Source: Cyathus striatus | Lineage: Eukaryota; Basidiomycota; Agaricomycetes; Agaricales; Nidulariaceae | Assembly: GCA_025738555.1 (NCBI GenBank) | Contig: JAOVFP010000004.1 | Coordinates: 744,001-808,000 of the forward strand | Length of the DNA: 64,000 nucleotides | Reading direction: 5' to 3' | Part shown: positions 23,561-34,170 of the stretch, one piece after another | How the letters are laid out: every line of letters begins with the position of its first letter | Numbering within the stretch: the stretch's first letter is position 1 | Notes under the pieces: model-generated | Databases searched by the model: none | Seen by the model: only the letters and a program-made list of their open reading frames with translations | Told to the model about the DNA's origin: nothing | Program-made: the position numbers and the translations under genes

Positions 23561-26500
23561 CCTCGACCCGCAGGTCCGCGCCTCTTTCCAACCCGGCTTC
23601 GGGTTCGAAAAAATAGGGAGCGGTCCTCTGGACACCACACAAGCCGAGGACCGCGTTGTTCCCCCTGTGCGCAGCCGATGCAGGTAAGACTCAACGCTTC
23701 CGCTCTTTCCGACCCCAATGCCCTTCATATTCCACTTTGTAGTACCATCCATGCTCTCCCTACACCCTGTACAGTTTCATATAGCGCTCTAGTCGATTCG
23801 GGTTCTACCCATTGTTTTATGGATTCATCTTTCGTTCGGACACATGCTATTCCTACCTCACCTACTCCACCTATCGCTCTCAGACTTTTCGATGGCACCA
23901 CCAATCATGTTATAACCGAGTTCGTTACACTGCCTGTACTATTCCCTACCGGTGAATGTATTACAGTTGAACTCTATGTGACACCTCTTGATTCCGTGTG
24001 TTCTGCAGTCCTAGGATACAATTGGCTCACCCGCTTCAATCCGTTGATTGACTGGGTATCGGGCTCATTAACATTCCGGACTCCAGACACTTCCGAGCAA
24101 CTTCCGCTCAAATCCGGGATCTCGGAACCAGGTTCCGCTTCCGAGGATCCATCTCCGGTCACCTCTGATGAGTCTCTGCCACCTCCTCCTAGCATTTCGC
24201 TAATAAACGGTGCCGCCTTCTCGCGTGCATGCCATTTAGAGGGAGCACAGACTTTCCGTATCCAGCTTGGTGCTGTCGCTTCCGCTGCTGCCCTCAATCC
24301 AGAGGAAGCTCCGGATCTCTCTTCAATACCGTCTGAGTATCACGAGTTTGCTGATGTATTTAGCAAGTCCCGGGCAGATACACTTGCCCCTCACCGTCCC
24401 TACGACTTAAAGATCAACCTAGAAGAAGGTGCTTCACCTCCTGTAGGTCGGATCTATTCCCTTTCCCAATCCGAGCTTTCCGCTCTTCGGGAATTCATCA
24501 ATGAACATATCCGGATCGGATTTATTCAACCTTCACGCTCTCTCGCACGGGGCTCCGTCCTTTTTGTCCGCAAGAAGGACGGATCGCTTCGGCTTTGTGT
24601 GGATTTCCGTGGGTTGAACGCTATTTCTAAAAAGGATCGTTATCCTTTGCCACTCATTTCAGATTTGCTCGACAGTCCCCATCGCGCCCGTATCTACACC
24701 AAGATCGACCTGCGTCATGCGTACCACCTGGTCCGCATTGCCGAGGACGATGAATGGAAAACCGCTTTCCGGACTCGCTATGGATCCTTTGAATGGCTAG
24801 TCATGCCCTTCGGACTTTCCAATGCACCCGCGGGTTTCCAACGCTTCATGAACGATGTTTTCAAAGACCTTCTTGATGTGTGCGTCATAGTTTATTTGGA
24901 TGACATCCTTATATACTCTGATAACCTTGCGCAACATCGCCAACATGTCAGGGAAGTTTTGCGTCGACTCCGGAAGCACGGGTTGTATGCGCGCGCGGAT
25001 AAGTGTGAGTTCCACTCGGAATCCGTGGAATATCTCGGATATATACTATCGCCCAACGGTCTCACCATGTCTCCAACAAAGGTGAAGACTATTCAAGAAT
25101 GGCCGGAACCAAGGAAAGTAAAAGACATTCAATCCTTCCTTGGGTTCGCTAATTTCTATCGGCGTTTTATATACAACTATTCCGACATAGTTGTTCCGCT
25201 CACCCGCCTTACCGGAAGGGTAATCCGTGGAACTTCTCGGAAAAATGCCGTTCCGCTTTCACTGAACTTAAGGACGCTTTCACGCCGGCACCCATTCTTA
25301 CCCATTGGGTTCCCGACAAGCAGCTCATCGTGGAAACCGACGCTTCGGATTACGCGTTGGCTGCTATCCTGTCTATAGTTTCCGATGATGGCGAGATTCA
25401 CCCTATCGCTTTCCACTCACGAACCTTTACACCTCCCGAGTTAAACTACGACACCCACGACAAGGAATTGCTTGCTATCTTCGAAGCATTCCAAGTCTGG
25501 CGTCATTACCTGGAAGGTTCCGGTTCACCCATCGATGTCGTCACAGACCACAAGAACTTGGAATACTTTTCCACAACCAAGATCTTGTCCCGACGACAAG
25601 CCCGATGGTCCGAGTATCTTTCCCAGTTCAATCTAGTGATCCGCTTTCGACCCGGAAAACTCGGGGCGAAGCCGGATGCTCTGACTAGACGATGGGACGT
25701 CTACCCTAAAGAGGGGATAGCGACTACGCTAAGGTCAATCCGCATAACTATCGTCCAGTGTTCACCCAGGAACAGCTTATCACTTCTCTCCGAGCAACCT
25801 CACTTATTGTACCTGCTCTTCGCGCTAGTATCATCATGGACATTGAACAGTTACATACTGACATATTATCAGCTCTCCCTAATGACCCGGTCGCAGTTAT
25901 CCGAATGCGGACTCCGAGAATCGTTGGACTGTAACCCCGGACGGTTTCCTCCGTCTAGATAACCGGATCTATGTTCCGGACTCCGGAACCCTTCGGCTTC
26001 GGGTTTTACAGTACAAACACGACCACCCGCTTTCAGGACACCTTGGACAGAACAAGACCCTCGAGCTAATTCGACGCGAATATACTTGGCCGCTTATACG
26101 GACGTTTGTAAAGGACTATTGTAAGTCTTGTAATACTTGCATGCGTTCTAAACCACAGCGCCACCGCCCGTACGGAACCCTGAAACAACTTCCGGTTCCC
26201 GGACGCCCATGGCATTCGATATCTATGGATTTCATAGATCAACTTCCAAAATCATCGGCTTCCAAGTATGATTCTATACTCGTTATCGTGGATCGTTTCT
26301 CCAAGCAGTCTATCTTCATTCCCACTCATACCACTTGCTCTTCTTCCGACCTTGCGCTTCTATTTGTACTTCATGTCTTTTCCAAGCACGGAGTCCCGGA
26401 ACACATCACTTCCGATCGTGGTTCCGAGTTTGTGTCACATTTCTTCCGCTCCCTCGGTACGGCCCTCGACATCACTTTACATTTCACCTCGGGTTATCAT

Positions 26501-27312
26501 CCCGAAGGCGACGGCCAAACGGAACGCACAAACCAAACTCTGGAACAATACCTTCGGGCCTACTGCAACTACCAGCAGGATAACTGGTGTGATCTTTTAC
26601 CTCTTGCTGAATTTGCTTACAATAATGCACCGAGCGCAACCACAGGAATTTCACCGTTCTACGCAAACAAGGGTTATCACCCGAACCTTGCGATACATCC
26701 GGAACGTGATCTCACTTCCGCTCGTGCACGGCACTTCGCAGTAAACCTCGAGGAACTTCACGAGATGCTTCGGACCGAAATACTCAGTGCGCAGAAACGT
26801 TATCAAGCACCCGCCGATGCGCGTCGCAAACCCGCACCCGCATTCCCTGTCGGGACAAAGGTATACGTTAAAGCCGAGTACTTCCGGACAACCCGACCAT
26901 CCCGGAAACTTGCAGAAAAGTTCCTAGGACCTTTTGAAGTCATCGCACTTGCCGGATCGCATTCGCGCGTACCTTGCGCCTTCCAGAACAATTTCGTGCA
27001 GTCCACCCAGTATTCCATGTATCCATGCTTGAACCCAATACTGAAAATACTATCCCAGATCGCATTATTCCTCCACCACCACCTGTCCAGGTTGATGGTG
27101 ATATTGAATACGAGGTCTCGGAAATCTTGGACTCTAAACTGGATCGTCGTTTGCGTTGCAAACTGAGGTACTATGTACGCTGGCTAGGGTATGAAGGGAC
27201 CGATGAAGAGTTTTCATGGCTTCCGGCCACGGAACTGGAACACGCTATGGATATCATTGAAGAGTTCCACTCCCGTTATCCGGATAAGCCCGGCCCTACT
27301 CCTATTTCTTAA
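23561..27312 (+). pseudogene. pol: pol region: protease, RT, RNase H, integrase, chromodomain (frameshifted)
   Basis: The protease has the catalytic LVDSGSTH motif (about 23788-23811). RT spans about 24430-24960 with YLDDILIYS (about 24893-24919), the polymerase Asp pair. RNase H begins with ETDASDYALAA (about 25331) and ends near SRRQARW. Integrase has the HHCC zinc module (H-x3-4-H ... CKSCNTC, about 26010-26140), the DDE core with D in SMDFIDQL (about 26229), D in TSDRGSEF (about 26410) and E in GDGQTERTNQT (about 26510), then LGPFEVI. The chromodomain is about 27100-27290 (YYVRWLGYEGTDEEFSWLP). Frame changes occur near 25215, 25716, 25915 and 26965. All catalytic motifs are intact, so the damage is confined to a few single-base steps. 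Confidence 0.9.
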
Positions 27313-28135
27313 TTTTCACGTTACTTATTATCCGCTTGCAGTTTCACCTTATACAAAAACCAAAAACAACGAATAACAACCAAAAAGCGAGATACAAGTA
27401 CATTAGATCTTTGGTAACATGTTACGACCATTTCCATCACTCCCTCTGTGTTTGCGACTCGACCCGAGCTACTTCCACACCTTCCGACGCAATTCCAGCA
27501 CCCGTCACAACTTCCTCGTATGCATCCGGATCCCGGAGGCATTCCGCGAGCAAGGTTTCAATATGGAAACATGGACAACGTGCCTGGATACCTTGGAAAC
27601 ATCTCAGGACAACTTATCGAGTTTGCCTACCACCTGGAAATTGGCATCACGACATCTGTAACTCAACTTGATAGACTACGCTATCTTCCAATGCTTCCTG
27701 CATTTTCCCGGCAGTTCCTGCTACTTCCGCATCCAACCCAGACCTCATCCAATATCTTCCAATCACTTCTCCATCCATTCCCAACTCTTCCGATGCTTCC
27801 AACCCAGTTCCGACACTCATCTCAGTCGGATATACAATCGGCAGTGCAACTAAGCTTGCCGCATTACCAGAACATCCGGAACGAATGGCTACCAGTGGAA
27901 TATTGATGCACATGTCCTTCCACATCCATGGGCAGTGTTAATAGGTCTCGGGTTCAGCTACGACTTGCTGGAACTTACTCAGGAACTTGTAGTTCACACC
28001 TTTGCTACTTCCCTTGCCAAAGGAATCAGATGCGCTCTCTTTCTGTTATTTGAACATCTACTGACCAATAGGATTTCTTGTATTATTTTTAGTTATATAT
28101 TCTCGCACACAGTATGACCTCGTGGGCTCGGCCCT
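27313..28135 (+). other. Post-pol region of the chromovirus
   Basis: About 820 bp between the end of the chromodomain and the polypurine tract. A frame of 152 codons (27448-27906) is open but has low-complexity composition and no recognised motif. Some chromoviruses carry an untranslated tail or an extra frame here; I cannot assign a function. Confidence 0.4.
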
Positions 28136-28145
28136 AAAAGGGGGA
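28136..28145 (+). other. Polypurine tract of the chromovirus
   Basis: AAAAGGGGGA lies three bases before the 3' LTR (28149). This is the normal site for plus-strand DNA priming in Ty3/gypsy elements and confirms the orientation. Confidence 0.9.
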
Positions 28146-28148
28146 TAC

Positions 28149-28910
28149 TGTTATATCCGTGTCCGGATACATCGTGCCGACGTTCCCACGTGACCTTCCA
28201 ACATACCCGGTCCGTTCCCGGAACGTACCCGCTTCGGGTTTACACTTCCCGACGTTCCCGCCCGAACGTACCCGAACCCGTCGGGTTTTCTATCGGGTAT
28301 CCCGGATACGTACTTTCTCTTATGACGGCCTCACCGCGTCATCATTCTATTACTCCTCCCTTCCATTCCTACTTATACGTTTCATTATGGCCTTTGTAGA
28401 TTAGTTCCTTATTCTTCATTCTGAGCGCGTCATTTGCGCCCTACTCCGCTTTGCCAAGACTTCATTTCCTACTTACTCCTTTGACTTGTCCTTTGTATAA
28501 TACTTCTACATTCGTATCTACAGGTTCCTACTTAGTATAAGTAGTCTTCCAGATGTAATAGGTAGTCTTTAGTATTCGTATCAACTCTGTACACTTTCTT
28601 CCTACTCTAAGTTCTGAAACCCGCTCCGGGTTTTCCTTCGGGTTTCTCTCCCACTACCTAGTGTAGTGGCGAAGCCTTCTCTTATACTCTGGAACGTCTT
28701 CCTTGGTTACATATCATCTTCCTCGAAATACGAACCATTCCCTGGGGATATCCAGGCGGCGCAGCACACAAGCTGAAGCCACGGTTCTTTCCGCACTTCC
28801 GCTCTACGTTCCCGCACCCGTACTCACTTCGGGTTTCCGTTATAGTTCTCCCACACCCTCCGGGCGTCTTCGCAACCACTTCTAAACAGGAAGAGAATCG
28901 GTACGTAACA
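28149..28910 (+). repeat. 3' LTR of the chromovirus
   Basis: 762 bp, TG...CA, more than 99% identical to the 5' LTR. Two short deletions and one insertion relative to it account for the 2-bp length difference. Confidence 0.95.
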
Positions 28911-28915
28911 AACAT

Positions 28916-30160
28916 CCACCACTGATATGTTATTATCTCCCCTGCAGCTTCATCTGTTATCCTAGTAAGTGCGCTATTTATGTTTTAAAACACTTACATG
29001 GTCAACTATTTCTAGATCCCCAATGTCGTCAATCATATATTCTCTGACAAGAGATATATGTGCCTTTCATTCAACAAGTCTATTGAATAATATGCCAACT
29101 TGAATTTCCACCCTATCTAGGTATGTATGTACATAACTTCCCCTGATATTTTTATATTTGCTTTATAGTTTTTATTCCCTTGTTTTAAGTATATGTTTTT
29201 ATCATATATTTAGCTGGCAGCGTGGGACTTAGCCCCAGCTCTCGAACCCAAGATCAGCCAGGTAAGTTTTATGTAATACAGTTGTTATATCTAATTTACT
29301 AGTTTCTTATCAAATTAATAGCTGCCATATCAATAACATACTGATATGACTAAAGGCAAAGCATAATCTAGATGTATTATGCATACATTATAAGTGATAT
29401 GACATGATCAGGTGCTGATGTACTTTGTGGGTACAGCATACATATAGATAGCACGAGCTGATAGTCTGTATAAGTTCTTACAGTGCTTGATAGCTCACCT
29501 GATCAGGTCCTGATGTGGCCAAGATGTGGCTTCCAGCAAAACCTGATCCATACCAATCACCTCATATATAGTCATCAGCGGCGTCAGCACCTTATATGCC
29601 AATTTCGATTTTTCCAACACACAATCACTGATCATATACTCTTCTCAATGTTAAGCGCTTACAGCGCTTTGGATATCGATATAGACTTATCATTTCTGTA
29701 GCATATGGCAGCGCTAATCCTCCCAGAAGGAATACTATGCATGTTCCTTGTTCATCGATGCAGGGAGAAATTAGTTTTGGGTCGACGCTCAACGTTCAAT
29801 TCAACCGTGAGATTAAGCTGTCAGAAAACCCTTCAGGAAAGATATGAACGCGTCGACGGGGACTAGGAGTTGTGCAGAGAAGAAGGGTAGACAAGAAATG
29901 AGGTGTTTGTCAGTGGGTGTTTGGGATGTATAGAAAGTCTATTCCTGTGGTTATGTCAGCATGTCCTGAAGAAGTTGTATTCCTTTTATGTTCCTAAAGG
30001 CCACGAAGATAACAGGTTTGCACAGGTCTGCCCTGGTCTGCCGACATCCGTTGACTAGATGTGGAAAAAAGCCTACAGTTCTATCAGTAACCCTGACGTG
30101 CCGCCCTGGGGCGGCACGCGCGTGACGTTAAGCGCCAACATGTCAAGTTTTGACAGGTTT
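28916..30160. other. Spacer between chromovirus and membrane-protein gene
   Basis: No gene supported. The part from about 29620 (ATATACTCTTCTCAATGTTAAGCG) has a counterpart at about 43295 upstream of the paralogous membrane-protein gene, marking the left side of the duplicated segment. Confidence 0.45.
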
Positions 30161-30162
30161 GC

Positions 30163-30169
30163 TATATAA
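30163..30169 (+). promoter_or_regulatory. Probable TATA box of membrane-protein gene 1
   Basis: TATATAA, about 100 bp before the ATG at 30269. A pyrimidine-rich leader (CTTTCCTCC repeats, 30200-30250) follows, as in many basidiomycete promoters. Confidence 0.5.
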
Positions 30170-30268
30170 CAGGAATCCGGATGCCTAGGAACGATCCACC
30201 TTTTGTTTTTCTCTCGTTCCTCCCTTTCCTCCCTTTCCTCCCTTTCTAACTTTCTTCGGAATATTGTT

Positions 30269-31175
30269 ATGCAAAATAGGACTATCCTACCTGACGATGC
30301 AAGTATTAAAATTGATGGAAAGGCATGGGTATCTACAGAGTCATGTGCATTTATGACTTGCCTTCCCGGGGACTATGTATCATTTACGTTTACAGGTATA
30401 ATTCTCTGTTTATATCCGTTATAACAAAGTCTGACGATCGTTCAACATAGGGACGGCGATTTATTTTCTGTCTGATCTTCCAGACGGAACTGTACAGATT
30501 ATATTGGATAAAAACGAAATGATAGTGCAAACTTCACAACCTTTAGGTTTTCCCACTTCGACTTGCACACAAAATATACTTTTTTATCGTCATAATATGG
30601 AGAATACCTCGCATTCTATAAAGGCCGATGTTATAGGGAGCAATAGTGGTTCTGATAGTTGTCTCTCATTCACGGGATTCATGTATGTCGTGAAATGCTG
30701 TGTGCTTCCATATTTTAAATGAACTCACATTCATTATCCTAGCGTAACGACAGACGATAATATCGGGGACGTTTCTGCGTCAACGACAGAGGCTCCTAAC
30801 GGAATATCCACAAATACATTTGCTATACCGTCATCCAGCTCATCAGCACTATTTCCCGAGTCCAGTAGTAGTACCTCATCTCCGACTGGTACCCACGGGT
30901 TAAGCACAGGAGTAATCATTGGTATCGTCTTTGCTGCCGTAGCTGCTGTACTTGTAATATTGGGTGGTCTTGCATTCCTCTTTCGTCGGAACAGACCAAT
31001 TACTAGATTGGTCAATATTTTCGGAAATAGTACTGTCAATCATGTAGGAAGGAACCAAATCGACATGTCTACTGCTGATCATATTGAAAACTGGGACTCA
31101 TACAATCAACGACATTCTCTTAACTTTAATTCGCGTAATGTTGGACCCGTGCCTATGCACCCATACAAGAATTAG
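30269..31175 (+). CDS. Single-pass membrane protein with FTFTG-type extracellular domain (paralogue 1)
   Basis: Three exons: 30269-30395, 30451-30682 and 30743-31175. The introns are 55 and 60 nt, with CTGAC branch and AG acceptors; the product is 263 residues. The N-terminal domain has SCAFMTCLPGDYVSFTFTGT (about residues 24-43), then AIYFLSDLP and VQIILD, the pattern of a large mushroom family in which a galactose-binding-like jelly roll precedes one membrane span. A Ser/Thr-rich stalk (about residues 130-170) leads to the hydrophobic segment GVIIGIVFAAVAAVLVILGG (about residues 176-195), then FRRNR and a ~70-residue polar tail. I chose the ATG at 30269 because paralogue 2 starts with the same MQNRT. 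There is no cleavable signal peptide, so the span probably acts as a signal anchor. Function unknown; surface display is inferred. Confidence 0.8.
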
Positions 31176-31367
31176 ATATTGTTCTGTTTATTAGTTGTAT
31201 AATTACTTAAACTTATGAAATATTTATTATGTTTACATGAATGTTCTGAGAGATTTCTCACCAGACGGACATTTATTACCCAAAACTTGCCTCCTTGGAG
31301 ATTCGAAAAACTCGATAGAGATAGGTATAAGTACTGAATATACTGTGCAATGCAACTCCAGCTATTA

Positions 31368-32689
31368 TTATTCAAAGGCCATACCCTCGTCTTTAATGTC
31401 GTCTGTCGCCTTTAAGTAATTATCTGTGTCCATCTGTATCAAACCCCTTGCATAGGTCATTGGAAAGTACGCTTTGATCTCCTCGACACTATGTTTCACC
31501 ATATATTCTTCATATATCTCCCGTGTCACGCAAAATATGACCTTCCGCAAATTCGGAAATAGGGGACCAGTAAACAGCAGATCTAAGATAGCAGGTTCCG
31601 AGTCGATGACTTTGGAGCCGATGAACGATTGTGGTGCATATTCAATAATAATCTCTTGAATTCCATTACTCTGTCGTGCTTTTTCTAGAATCTTCGTAGC
31701 ATCGTTGAATGTATTGAACTGGAACAAGTCTACGAACACTCTGATGGTGCGAAGATGGGTGAGGATGCCAATGTCAAGTTTCAGTAGATGAACATCTAGG
31801 ATATAATTTCCTGTAAGTGATGTAATTCTAAACGAAAATATGTGACACTGGCACCTTCCCAGCAGAAAACGTTTGTCAGTTCGATTGTAGTCAGCGTGTC
31901 TTTGTGTTCGCTCATAAGGTCAGGGACTATGGCCAAGACGTCCTCTGCGGCGTAATAACAACCAGAGATTTTAAATTTCTCTAACGTGCAATCACGCGGA
32001 GAAAATTTATCCTTTAGCAGTCGCAGGCCAACTCGGTCCGATTCCCAATACGTAGTCCTGTGGATAACAAGAGTTCTGAGGCAGCGATTGCGCAAATTGC
32101 AAGTTAATTGTTCGACCAATGTCGTAATATCGCAGTTGTAGTCGTTGCTAAATCTATCAGTATCTGAAAGAGTAATAGATGGTATACAGACAGTGCACCT
32201 CGCCAAAATGATTGGCAAGTTTTAGACTCCCCTGAACTCCACTTGTTCAACGGAAGGCAACAGGACGGTTGAAACAACTGCTCGTTTCAAATCTGGCGAA
32301 AACTGTGTCCAGCAAATACAATGACCGTACGACCCAAAACAGATCGATTTGGCGTTCTGAAGCATGCTAAAAGTACTTGGAAGTGTGGGTTGCCTCGAAA
32401 TGTAATGACTGTAGTCGTCCAGTAGTTGAAAATCTTTAACATATAGTGCGAGATGTGGGGATGTCATCAATACACTATGAAATCGCTCATAGCTATCTAA
32501 CGTCAATTTGAGCTGTTCTTCGTTATTGACACCTGCAAATTTGACCGAGTCGAAAAGACGGCGTTGAGATGCATGCAAAAAACTGGTACATGTTAAGGCG
32601 CATGACTTAAGAGAAGAATTATCTCTTTCATCAATTGAATCGATGATAGCTTCCGCAATATCCTCCAGAATTAGGACTGAGAATTTCAT
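31368..32689 (-). pseudogene. F-box-like / LRR gene with one in-frame stop (copy D)
   Basis: Exon 1 is 32689-31855 and exon 2 is 31810-31368, with a 44-nt intron (GTGCCA...TTACAG). Together they make 426 codons in one frame apart from a single TAA at codon 156 (32224-32222), in the VEFRGV-stop-NLPIIL segment, which aligns with VRFIGITSIPQLL of copy E. The F-box-like start is LEDIAEAIIDSID with LKSCALTCTSFLHASQRRLF (about residues 27-46). The end has LDLLFTGPLFPNL and FPMTYARGLIQM. Everything else looks undamaged, so inactivation is recent, polymorphic, or a sequence error. It is convergent to membrane-protein gene 1, about 190 bp away. Confidence 0.75.
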
Positions 32690-32895
32690 GGTCGAAACTG
32701 TTGTGGGATGTTAGAATGATTGCTGGAGGATAAAGATGTCCTAGTAACTTCCAAGCATTATATAAACCAATGACTGATATAAATTTATCACACTGCAGTG
32801 CAATGTTTTAAACTACATCATTGATTGGTCCCTGTGACCATAGCAAGACTGAGCGTCGGTCATTCTGGTATGTTGATCATCAAATTATACGTACT
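32690..32895. other. 5' flank of F-box-like copy D
   Basis: Upstream region of the minus-strand gene. No clear promoter element was recognised. Confidence 0.3.
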
Positions 32896-33123
32896 TGAAG
32901 TGCAGATCATGAGCTTAGTTTAGATGAATGATTAACAATTCCCAAGTGCCACATGGCGCAGATAAGGTACTACTACGATTATAATGAGCACTCAAGTACT
33001 TAATTACTCACAATCCAGATATTGGGGACAAAATGGTTCGTCACGAAATGTAAATGTACCTACTGGAAGGCATGAGTGACGATCGTCTTTCCTGTGCGAT
33101 AGACGCTTCGGCGCTTTATATCA
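32896..33123 (+). repeat. Duplicated segment, copy 1 (right edge)
   Basis: About 228 bp, from GAAGTGCAGATCATGAGCTTAG through GGCGCTTTAT, match 45012-45243 at high identity, including GGCACGAGTGACGATCGT-like sequence. With the paralogous membrane-protein genes and the matching upstream sequence (29620 and 43295), this marks an old segmental duplication. Confidence 0.75.
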
Positions 33124-34165
33124 GTATGAGCTTGACGTAATGACCGTATTGCCAGCGGACAACTGGATTTTTTGAGAGGTCACTCACATCCACAATACCA
33201 TCGGTCCGGAAAAGCATCTAGACAATGCCGGAGTAGAGGAGGCCACGGTTGGCGTTGTAGAGGTCGAGCTTCGTGTCAGTATACCACCGGTACCGAGACA
33301 AGCATTGCAGGAGCCGAGGAGGCAGTGAGGGGAGGAGCTGGCTGAGGGACGGTGACGCGCCGTCGACACCGTGCCTGCTAGCGGCGTGGTCGTCGTCGTG
33401 ATACAGGGAGGGGGGCGGCTTGTCACATAGAAATGGCTGTCTACGAGGTGTAGACGGCGCTGTGGGGCTGTCGAGTGGAGGAGACGCTTTACCTGGCGTC
33501 AACAGAGCTGTTGAGGCCTTGGCGACGTCTCGCGGACGACCTACAAGGACTTGAGGAGGGGTGAGTGAGATGTTGAGGCCGAGGAAGACGGGGGACGAAG
33601 TTGGGACGCCAGAATGGGACGTGGCGCGACGTTAACGTTGATGCTGGGACCACGCGAGTTCGGGGAGAACATGAGGAAAGCTGTGTGCTGTGGTCGCTCG
33701 GGACAGGGATAATGATGAGCTGAATGGTGTGGTTGTCAAAAGATGGCCTAGTGATGTTGGTGAGCTGCTCTGCGTCTTGGGTAGCACCTGGATCTCCTAT
33801 AGCTCATTTTCACGTTCGCAGAAAGAAAAAAGACATTGAGCACGAACCTAAACAACCCCAGCCCAACCCCAGCCTATCTCTGACCACGCTAAGGCCAATG
33901 GAAATGAAAGCACGCAAGAGGAGGGTACTGAAGGAGACACTCAGTGCATATGTGCAGTGGAAAGTGAAGAGTGAGAACATCGAAACAAACGTACCAGATA
34001 ATATAATTACTTTGACATAAAATCCACCAGACTGAATGTCGATTACGGTGAACTACACGTAGCGGGGGTCGGCAGCGTGCAGTTATCGAAGTAGTAACCA
34101 GTTGAACTCTATGTTGACCAAGTCCGCCTTAGATGTAGCATCGGGCTCTGCGCTATTAGTAGAGG
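33124..34165. other. CpG-rich intergenic region
   Basis: Several short frames exist on both strands (for example 33184-33502) but none has a recognisable domain, splice structure or signal sequence. I would not annotate them. Confidence 0.4.
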
Positions 34166-34170
34166 GTCAT

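Larger units (their letters stand above)
21306..28915 (+). mobile_element. Complete Ty3/gypsy chromovirus retrotransposon
   Basis: The element proper (21311-28910, 7600 bp) has near-identical LTRs and is flanked by AACAT at 21306-21310 and 28911-28915, a perfect 5-bp target duplication. The internal order is Gag with zinc knuckle, protease, reverse transcriptase, RNase H, integrase, chromodomain: the Ty3/Metaviridae order with the C-terminal chromodomain that defines chromoviruses. The two LTRs differ only by a few indels and one substitution, so insertion was recent. The coding region, however, is split across all three frames by about eight small indels. No canonical TGG primer-binding site adjoins the 5' LTR (the first TGG is near 22095), so the priming mode is unclear; self-priming as in Tf1 is possible. 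Confidence 0.95.
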
